Shown here one piece after another: positions 22,437-32,700 of a stretch of 64,000 nt of DNA. The DNA comes from Mytilus trossulus (Eukaryota > Mollusca > Bivalvia > Mytilida > Mytilidae): the NCBI RefSeq assembly GCF_036588685.1, contig NC_086380.1:36594692-36658691 (forward strand). The letters run 5' to 3'. Positions within the stretch are counted from its first letter, which is position 1; every line of letters starts with the position of its first letter. Both the position numbers and the translations under genes were made by a program. Under the pieces are notes generated by a model that worked only from the letters and a program-made list of their open reading frames with translations, had not been told where the DNA came from and did no database searches.

Positions 22437-23442
22437 AAGTAAAAACACAAAAATACTGAACTCCGAGGAAAATTCAAAAAGCAAAGGCCAAAACCAAAAG
22501 GCAAAATCAAAAGTCCAAACACATCAAACAAATGGATAACAACTGTCATATTCCTGACTTGGTACAGGCATTTTCTAATGTAGAAAATGGTGGATTGAAC
22601 CTGGTTGTATATCTAGCTAAATCTCTCACTTTTATGACAGTCGCATCAGATTCCATTACATTGTCAACGATGCATGAACAAAACAAACATATCCAAAGAG
22701 TAAAAATGTCAAAAATAGGGGGACAGCAGTCAATATTGAGTTATCATCTTAATCACTATAAAAACAACAAATGTAACGAAAAAGCACAAACAGGGATACA
22801 TCAAATTTAAAATACATATTTTGTTTATCTTATACGACTTTATTTATCTATGTAAAGTCTACCCGTAAAGGATGGAAGGTTTTCAGTACTGGTTTGAAAT
22901 TCGCACAGGTAGACATAAAATATTTTTGTCGTTCAAAGTATGACGGCATACATAAATGCAGAGTCACGTAAAGTAGATATAACAAAAAACAGACTTAACA
23001 GTAAAAGTAATAAATTAATAATAAATAAAATAATTGTGTGGTTTAAAGTATGACAGGATACATAAGTACAGTTTCACGTCAAATGTATATAATAAAAATC
23101 AGACTAAACAGAAAAAGTAGTATTATTGAATAAAATTGTTTTGTCATTCAAAGTATGTCAGATCCATAGGTAAAAGTAATATTAATAAATGAAATAATTT
23201 TGTCGTTCAACGTATGATGTTTTAAATACGCACAGAGTCAAGTCAAATGAATATCTAAAAAAAAATGACTTAACAGTAAAAGTAATATTAATAAAGACAA
23301 ATAAAAGAATACTATAACACGTTATTAAGATGATAACCAACGTCGGTATGCAAAATCTATACCTCAAGACCATCTAATATCATTTGTGAAGTTGATACGG
23401 AATATTTACCAACAAGTTCTTGGTATCTCCCGTTGAACTTTT
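22437..23442. mobile_element. About 1-kb nested insertion with an internal tandem array
   Basis: The host repeat is interrupted between 'attgactttaaa' (to 22436) and 'tttaaagggcaataactcc' (from 23443). The uninterrupted copy at 9148-9165 shows that these join. 'tttaaa' flanks both sides as a likely 6-base target duplication. The insertion contains a ~110-base tandem repeat, with 'cgttcaaagtatgacgg' (22931) and diverged copies near 23043, 23148 and 23205. The 92-codon open frame at 22532-22810 lies inside it with no recognised domain. Confidence 0.7.
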
Positions 23443-23952
23443 TTTAAAGGGCAATAACTCCTTAAAGGGTCAATTGACCATTTTGGTCATGTTCACTTCT
23501 TTGTAGGTCATACTTTGCTGAACATTACTGCTGTAAACAATTTATCTCTATTTACAATAATTTTCCAAATAATATCCAAACACGGCAAAATTTCCTTCAA
23601 ATAACTAATTTAGGGGTAGCAAACTAACAACGGGTTGTCCGATGCATCTGAAAATTTCAGGGCCAATAGATATTGATTTGATAAATAATTTTATTCACGT
23701 ACGATTTTCTCTAAGTGCTTTGGTTTGAGATATAGGCCGAAATCTACATTGTACCCCCTATACTCTATTTTTAGCCATGTTGGTCATCTAGGCGGCATGG
23801 TCGGGTCACCGAACACATTTTTAAAACAAGATACCTCAATGATGATTGTGGCCAAGTAAGGGTTAAATTTGGCCCAGTAGTTTCTGAAAAGAAGAATTTT
23901 TCGTCAAGTAATGAGAAAAGCTCACTCGGCCTTTCGGGCCAGATGAGATAAA
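23443..23952 (+). repeat. Right part of the bivalve 'ggggcagcaaccca' repeat
   Basis: Continues the family after the nested insertion: 'aagggcaataactcctt', 'gaacattactgctg', 'tagccatgttggtcatc', 'gatgattgtggccaag', ending with 'gagaaaagctcactcggcc' and the matching 'ggccagatgag'. Confidence 0.75.
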
Positions 23953-25620
23953 AAGGCATTTGACCCCATTAGTCGAAGAGAAAGATTCCACTATCATGAT
24001 AAAAACTGGACAAAATTACAAACATAAATTACATTAAAAAAATCCACAAAAAAACGAAGAATTAATTTCTCCATGACGATAACAAAAATTCAACTTATTT
24101 TGCCGAATCATGGTATATATATTTTTTTATTATAACGGTAATATTTAAAATTGTTGAGATATCTGACAAGTAGGGATTTTACAAACCACAATATCAAATT
24201 TAATCAAGTTGATCGACGCTAGGAATACAAATGTAGTAGAAAATTACCCTTTGGTGCTGGCGGTAAAAGACATTTCAATCATTTTAAAGATTTTATGATC
24301 ATTTACTACAACTAAAGGGACCGCATCAATAAATATTAAGACGAAATTAAACAACATTGTCAAACAAACAAACAAACAAATCAGTAAACGTAAGAACAGC
24401 GAAGAGCCACTTGTTTGACAAGCGTTGCAAACTAGTCTGAACTCTCTATAACAGAGGTCCGAGTTGTCTTTAAATTGGCCCGAGTGGTCAGAATAGGCTT
24501 TGGTCCTACATTTTATAGTTGTCCTGATTCGAAATTTAAAGCTGTGAGATGACGAATTATTACAACAGAGTCCACCATGCACTTGCACTACACTATTAGA
24601 CTAGTAGAATAAAATAATACACTGTACAAATGGATGAAAATAATATACATGTAACTGTTATCATATACAAATAATAATATAATACATAACAACTAACCAG
24701 ACTATACTGATTTGTATCACTACAATTTAATGGTTATCACGATGAGGTTGAATTTCCTGTCATTTATTATTCATCAACACACGAACTTGTCTCAGTAAAA
24801 AATATATATATCTGTACATAAACCTCACTTTCAGATATGGACATGTGATTTTTTCCTCCGGGAAAAAGATGTGATTTGGTCTTTTGAAACAAGTGCTAGT
24901 GACCATCTACAATTATAAATTGCGGACTTCCGATGTTCAGTACTTCAGTACTTTTATTTACAAGGTCAGTTGATTGATTTTTCGTCTACTCTCACCTACA
25001 GTGAAAAACGTGTATGTGCTTTTGTAATTAGCTACACGTATTGTACACTCTAAATTTAAAAATTGTAAAGAAAAATAATAATAAAAAAAATTTATAGACG
25101 TTTTTACACAAAAACAAGATTAACCATGACAAACTGTTTAAAGTTAGAATAATCAGTACACTTGTTTAACCTACCAAATAATCGTTTTTCGTTCTGGTAA
25201 ATAAATCCACTTTGAAAATGTATTGTTAGGGTCTTATCTAAATATTTATGAAGTATGTTATAAATATGAATGCCATATTTGTCAGTAAGGCTGGAATAAA
25301 CAAGAAAAAACATGTTTACTTGTTCAAGTTAACGTTTTTTAGTTAAAATCTTTATATTTTTTAATTTTTGGTAATTATTATAATTTGAATGAATCAATTG
25401 AATGACAGACAAGTTTAGTCGACAACATTTTTGTAATGTATTTCTTTTTAGTATCACTAATGCTTGACGTCGTGTTTTTAAATACTGTAACTGAAGTGTA
25501 AATTTATTCATTTTTTTTTAATTACGACAATTTCGCTATGCTCAATGACTTCGTTTTATCAGTCTTTGACATACACGAGGCTTAAAAGCAGGTACATTTT
25601 TTGTAAGTATTTATATATAT
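23953..25620. other. No gene seen
   Basis: AT-rich, with a (caaa)n microsatellite at 24362-24380 and a short (at) run near 24801. The 114-codon - strand frame at 24244-24588 has no protein-like features or splice context that I can support. Confidence 0.45.
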
Positions 25621-25680
25621 ATATTTATATTTACTTCGCCCTTGACTTAATTGATGCTGTTGTACTTTTTCCGGCCTTTT

Positions 25681-25925
25681 TTACTCTTTTGTAGACGAAA
25701 CTTTCATCCGGTGCAAATACAAAATTTCAATCCTGGAATCTATGATAAGTTTGTCCAGAACGTCCGGTGGAATTACTTTTTAAAATACATTATGAATAGA
25801 ATACAAATAGATTTGGCCTCATAACTTTTTTTTTATTCGAGCGTCACTGATGAGTCTTTTTTTTTTAAACAAAACGCGCGTCTGGCAAAAAATCAAAATT
25901 TCAATTCTTGTATCTATGATGATTT
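25681..25925 (+). ncRNA. Two degenerate hammerhead units in tandem
   Basis: The first relic keeps 'ttgtagacgaaac' and 'caatcctggaatctatgat' (25691-25752). The second keeps 'gcgtcactgatgagtc' (25841-25856) and 'aaacgcgcgtctggc' (25872-25886), but GAAA has become AAAA and stem II is replaced by a T-run. The spacing is about 170 bases. Neither should cleave. Confidence 0.6.
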
Positions 25926-26232
25926 CATTAACATAAATAATTAAGAACTAAAAGTACATTGTAGCTCTTGTTTCGCATCAAGAACTACCAAATTTTATAT
26001 TTTCGACAATGGTCATTTTTATATTTTTGTATTCTCCAATTAACAGCATGCACGTTAAGTTTTAGTTTTTTTTATTTCAAACAGATCTATACTGATTGTA
26101 TTTTAAGAAACCGACATACATGAAGACTGCAGACCGCGATGGGGACCCAAAAGGCAGTGTCACACAAAAAGAAATATTCACATTGCCGTTAACTTTGAAA
26201 CGGAGTAACATCAGGTCTAATTTGCTCAATTT

Positions 26233-26405
26233 GCCGTTTCAGAATCTAATGCATTCTTGGTAATATTTTCAAAAATGTACACCGAAACGTCGTGATTGGT
26301 TGAAAACGTCCAAAACAATGGAAATTCAACCAATGTAGTAACGTTATTTTCATTTTGGGGTACGAACAATGCGATTACCCATAGTCCTTTCGATTCTGAA
26401 ACGGC
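26233..26405. mobile_element. Fold-back MITE upstream of the SLC6 gene
   Basis: 'gccgtttcagaatc' (26233-26246) and 'gattctgaaacggc' (26392-26405) are perfect inverted repeats. 'gattggttgaa' and 'ttcaaccaat' form a second inverted pair inside. It ends about 215 bases before the first coding exon of the transporter, so it may lie in the 5' region or intron. Confidence 0.6.
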
Positions 26406-26619
26406 CAATTACGAATTAAGTAAAAATATATTTTGTATACCTGTTATTTGTACAATAGTAGGCTGATTGCGGGGGAAAAGTTAACCCTGACTTTAGTACG
26501 CATGTATAATAGTATTATGTATATTTTTACATACTTATTCATTCTAAGCATGTTCCGGTTATTTGGGTTGATTGTTTTAATGTATTTAAGAACACATCTG
26601 TTTTGTATTCATATTACAG

Positions 26620-26785
26620 ATGGTAAAGATGCCGTTAAGTAAGACAACAACAGTTACTGCTGATGAAGGAATTGATCGAGGGCAATGGACACATAAGATG
26701 GATTACATTTTATCAGTCATGGGTTGGAGTGTTGGACTTGGTAACTTGTGGCGATTTCCATATGTGTGCATGAAGAATGGAGGAG
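26620..26785 (+). CDS. SLC6 exon 1: N-terminus and TM1
   Basis: The acceptor 'tattcatattacag' is directly followed by ATG, so a 5' UTR exon probably precedes. Residues 1-55: a short cytosolic tail, '[10 protein letters not shown]', then TM1 with the sodium-site segment '[10 protein letters not shown]'. Donor 'gttaga' is weak but gives the right frame. Confidence 0.85.
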
Positions 26786-29700
26786 GTTAGAGTATAGCAC
26801 ATTGTCAAACCTGCAATCAAACAATAAGTGATAAGCGTCTTCCTTTATTATGAAAACTGAACTCATTAGTGTTAGTACGAAATTTGTTATAAAAATAAAG
26901 CGTGGTAGATGTAAGATTAAAAAAAACAGTGTTTATGAGGAACATTTTGAACAATACATTGTCTTTTCCTCTTTTGATAAAGTCATCTTCATTTGTCTGT
27001 TCTTCTTCGTCGAATCATGTTTGGTCAATATCGACTTGTTTTTATCGTTTTCAACAGTACAATATATTATTTGTTACATGATATTTGAAAATATATAATT
27101 TCAGGTGCCTTTCTAATACCGTACATCGTGTGTCTAGTGACATTTTCATTGCCGATTTTCTTTCTTGAAGCATCTGTTGGGCAGTTTTTAGGGAAAGGAT
27201 GTACAAATGTATTTAATGTTTGTCCATTACTGAAAGGTAAACATATATGTTCCGAACTAAATTAGTCGACAAATTTAGAAAGTTTGCACATTACTTAAAG
27301 CTAAGCTCAGATGTTCCGAACAACATTAATTGACCAATTCAGAATGTGTGTCCCTTACTGAAAGGTAAGCATAGATGATACGAACAACATTAATCGACAA
27401 ATTCAGACTGTTTGTCCATTACTATGAGGTAAGCACATAGATGTTACGAACACACATTTATTGACCAATTCAGAATGTCTGTCCCTTACAGAAAGGTAAG
27501 CATAGATGACTGAACAACATTAACCGACTAATTGTGAAATCTAATGTCCGTTTTGGATACTTACGTTTGTTGCAGCATCTCTGGCTTCTCGTGACATTGG
27601 GACCAATCAGAGTGTCAAAAACATATTTCACAATTGTTTCAATGTTAACGGTTTCGACCCATTCATAACAACTCGGTCGATTCCGTAAAATGTACCTTCA
27701 TTTTATCTAACTTAGAAGGAGAGTAGCGGATCCACCCGAGGATTGCCGATTGGGTATAATAAATATTGATCATTATCATGTAGCATATTAATCTATTGCA
27801 ATAAAAATTCATAATTTCAAATAAAATTTGTAGATTTAGCTAACTAAGTCCTTATATTTGTATAACATAACATTCGTTTATAGTGGAACATTGCTTTAAC
27901 AATTAATTAGCTGCAATCAAAATTTGCTTGCTAGTCCCTCTCTGTGATCACACATAGATAACAAATAGATAACTCTGGCTCATTTCCCAATTTGTTTTTT
28001 TTTTATCTTTATTATCCCATTTCCCAATCAATCTTTTTTATCATTAATTTCAATCAATCAATCATGAAGGTTTGTATTTTCATGCAATTTTAATTCATAT
28101 AGTCTATTATAAAAATGATAAAAAGTTCTTAATATTGGTATGTAAAAGTTTTAAACGTTTCAAATTTATGAAATTATATTCGTACATCAATTGTTTTGAT
28201 ACATCAATAACAAAAACTGAAATATATTGCATTGATTCATTTTGTAATTATTCAAAATTATATCAGAAACCTTAACATAATTATAAAAAAATGAACATGT
28301 TAAGGGGAGACAATTCTCGTATAACTCTTTCGAATTGGCACATAATACCACGGAATGTCACTCATCATACAAATGGCACATCCATATAATTAATTAACTG
28401 CGCAATCGCGCTCCACCTTCAATGATGATTCTGAATTATAAATATAACCAAAAGTTGTTAATCTATAGATAGTGAAGACTAATGAAAGATAACCCACTGT
28501 AAAAATATTTTTTTGCACTTTTTTAAAACTTCCTCAGGACAAATTCTCTGGCCACTTGACTTTCATAGCTCAAAATTAACGTTTTTACAGAATATTTGAA
28601 CAAAGTAGTTACAGATTATTCGCTTCTCAAAGTGTAAGACGCAATAAAAACCGTATGCTTGCACAATCTTACCGAAATACGGATTTAATTTAGTCCTAAA
28701 CATTTTGACATTTCTTCGTATATTTTGATCGAAAACCGGTTTAAACAAATCACACGTACGTGTTAAGATCCGACTATAAATACCTTTTTCCCGATATGGT
28801 CAGGTAAAATTGCTACATTATGTAAAATGGCGACTGCTTTATGTCGTTATTTATGACAAATATTGATATTTCTTATTAGCGCCACTTACTGAAAGTAACA
28901 AAATATCTAACGGAAATTCATAGATAGGAAGATATGGTGTGGTTTGAGACAACTTTCCATCCAAATAACAATTTATAAAAGTAAAGCATTATTGGTCAAT
29001 ATACGGCCTTCATATTCATTAGTCGAAAATAAACTGACAACGTCATGACAAAAATATTTATATAAAAGACCAACAACAAAAACAAAAACAATGAAAAAAT
29101 ACAACAAAGACAACAATACTGCATGACCAACACGAACACATAAAAGAACGGGGAACTGGCCTGATGCAGGTGCCCCGAAAGGGATAGCAGATCCTTAACC
29201 GATGGGTATACGAATGCATTTAAAGGATGTTACTTTGTACAACAACAATACGAATGCATTTAAAGGATGTTACTTTGTACAACAACAAAACAACTTCGAA
29301 ACAAAAACACAATCGTTCAAATGTGTTTTTTTCTCTCTTTTATTTCAGCAACACCTTAACATAGAACTTCTCAGCAAAATGATTTTTTTGGTTTATATTG
29401 AAAGGGTGTATCGAGGGGATAAATATTAAATATATCGAATATTCCTGCAACTTGAAAAGCCAAATCCCGACGTCCGGAGATAGATTCTCCCCCTTCTGTA
29501 CTGATAGATAAAGATTCCTCATCTTTCATTTTAGGAGTAGGATATTCCATGACAACAGTTATCTTTCTTTATGGTGTCATTTATACTATCATCAACGCCT
29601 GGATATTGTATTATATTGGACACTCATTCGTTAGTCCCCTTCCCTGGACAACCTGTGATAACGAATGGAACAGTCCCAATTGCATTTCGCATCAAGGGTA

Positions 29701-32700
29701 TAAATGCCAGTCTAAATACCAAAACATGACCAGAAATGAGACTGATGCTGTATTAAGTTATAAGCAGTACAATACAAGTTCAGTGAACACGACTGTTGTT
29801 TGTACCACAAATGGATCTTGGATTACAGCACCGGAAGAATTTTGGAGGTAAAATACCTGACATTTACCTTGTATGATAAATGTTGACAGGGTAAAACCTT
29901 GTTAACGTATTCAATGTTTTGTTCAAACCTGGGTACCCCCTATTTTTTGTAAGTAACGATGACGTTATGAATGAAAGCGGTTTTATATTAATCCTGCTTC
30001 AAACAAGTACATCACTTGACGTTCAGCAACCAACAATCAGTCAATCAAACGAGTAAAAAGTAGTAATTTCTACTAGGTCTATATTTTTGTCATAGAACTT
30101 TACCAGTGATTGAAATCAACTTAAATTATTCCCGACAAAGTAGCGTTTGAGCGGTAATATTATATATAATATAGAAAAGGCATATTTTTTAAAGAAAAAA
30201 ACCAACAGAAAATCAACTCCATAGTAAAATATAGTTGAAATGCAATTGGGAAATTAGAAGCGTGTTAATCATGACTACTGAATTGAAATCAACATAAGTA
30301 ATCTAGGATTGTAGAAGGGAAGCGAATGATACAAGGGGGACATTCAAACTCAAAGGTCGATAAAAACCTGATCCTGCTCCACAAATTGCACCTGTCGTGT
30401 TGCTCATGTAAGTACAAACCCGGTAACAAGTCTGATGATGTAAGTTACATTGGAGAAAAGTGGATGGGATTTGCGTTGCTACATTAGGAGAATATCTACT
30501 ATTATCTTTGAAATGTTATCATACAATTAAGAATAAAAATTAGGAATGTGTCAATTAAAGAGACAATAACCCGACCATAGAGCAGACAACAGCCGAAGGC
30601 CACCAATGGGTCTTCAATGCAGCGAGAAACTCCCGCACCCGGAGGCGTCCTTCAGCTAGCCCCTATTCAAATACGTACTACTTGTTCAGTAATTATGTTA
30701 TTAACATTTTACATATTTTGCAGGGAGAATGTGCTCCAGATGTCTTCTGGGATCGGTGAACTCGGTACTATGAACTGGAAGTTGATGTTGTGTTTCTTTT
30801 TTATCTGGTTAGTTGTCGGGCTGTGTGTTATCAAAGGCGTTAAAAGCATTGGCAAGGTTTGTAAAAACAAAAATGTCATTGGTCTTTTAACTTACAGAAT
30901 AGTTGTTATTGCATGTATACTGTCTTAATCAAAAGAATGTTTAAAAATCAAATAATCACTAAATATATTTTTGTCTTTATCGTAAATGTTTTTTTTAATA
31001 TTCAATATTTGATCAAGAAACAAGCATAAAAAAGCAAAGCTTTGTAAATTATTTTGTTCGTTAAGATTGTTTAACTTTGTAGGTAACCACGAAAATATCC
31101 TGACCACGATATTGAGCTGATTGGATTTAATCTTATTATGATCTTAATTTATTTTTTCTACTTGCAGATAGTCTACGTGACAGCAATACTTCCATATATA
31201 CTTCTATTTATATTTTTGGTTCATGGACTTACTCTTGACGGTTCAGTAGATGGCATAATATTCTTTTTTAAACCAAATTTTGCAAAAGCCTTCACATTTG
31301 AAGTAAGTATTATTAACTAAAAGGGGGCTGAGTGGTCTGAGTAGTCAAACAACTGTATCCCTAGCCTGTCAGTCTGCTGTTTTGGATTCGAACTCCGCAC
31401 CTGCGCTCGACTCCAATCTTACTTGACTAGGGTTGTCAATTGCCATGCACAAGTTTGGGGTTCTTGCAAATGCATACCAAGTTCGATGAGTGATTGATTG
31501 TTGTTGATCGTCCAGTGGCAAACATTACACGCATGTTAAGGACGAAAAAAAATTAACAATACACACAGTAGGTATGTTATGAATGTAATAGAATCCGCCC
31601 GGAACAAAGGTCGAGGAAATTTGGACTGTTTCTGGAGAATGAGGGTGCATTTATATTGGATAGGCACATAAATATTGCCTTGCAACAGGCCATATACGGA
31701 CCTAACAAGTTCGACAACATGTGAATACTATAAAATAGTTATAAATTGTTGTTGATGTTTTATTCAACCAATAAAATTATCATATAATAACGAAATGCTA
31801 TACCAGCACGCACAAATAACATATAATGATCAAGCTCACGTGTTACCTTTCTATATTTAATTACTTTAATTGCAGCAGCATCTACCTATATATCCCTCCG
31901 GAACACCGAAAATAATCCCCATTTTTTTTGTGGTAAGGCTCGTGTTGCTGAGTCCTTATTTTTCTATGTTGTGTGAACTTGTTTCTCTGTTGGTATTTTT
32001 ATCTTTTAGCTATGGCGTTGTCTGTTTTTTTTTTTGACTTATGAATTTGAATCTTCCTTTGGTATCTGTTGCCTCTCTTTTGCAGGTATGGGTGGCAGCT
32101 GCAATTCAAGTATTTTATTCCTTGGGCATAAGTAATGGTGCACTGTATGCATTTTCCAGTTTTAATAAATTTCACAATAACACTCTACGGTAAGTACGTT
32201 TGGTTCACATAAATAGTTCTTTTATTTAGTAAACGTTCATAATTAGAAGATTATAATTCTTGCCTTGTTTCTTCAAATGCAATTACATTCAAATTTTACC
32301 ATTTTACATTACATAATCCTTGTGAAAATAAGGATAGTTTGGGTCTACACCAACGAAAAAGCGCTGAACAAAATGATGGTCGTCACTCATAGACAAATCT
32401 CTATACAACAGGAGCAATTCTAAATTGTTAAAATTCTCTTTAGAACCTTTAATATCAGATATTACATAAAAATACAAATACAGTAAAAATAACTGAGGGG
32501 GTTACTGACGTAGGAGTGCTCATTAACAGTTAACAACAACCAACAAATCAAATGGGGATAAACTCATCATAGTTACCAGGACTAAATTTTGTATTTACGC
32601 CAGACGCACGTTTCGTCTACAAAAGACTCACCAGTGACGCACGAATCCAAAAAAGTTAAAAAGGCCAAATAAATTACGAAGTTGAAGAGCATTGAGGACC

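Noticed and set aside
22925..23295. CRISPR-like array
   Set aside because: Diverged ~110-base tandem units without conserved short repeats and unique spacers, in an animal genome.
31321..31400. tRNA gene
   Set aside because: A- and B-box-like sequences are present but there is no acceptor stem pairing, and the tail is that of a SINE.
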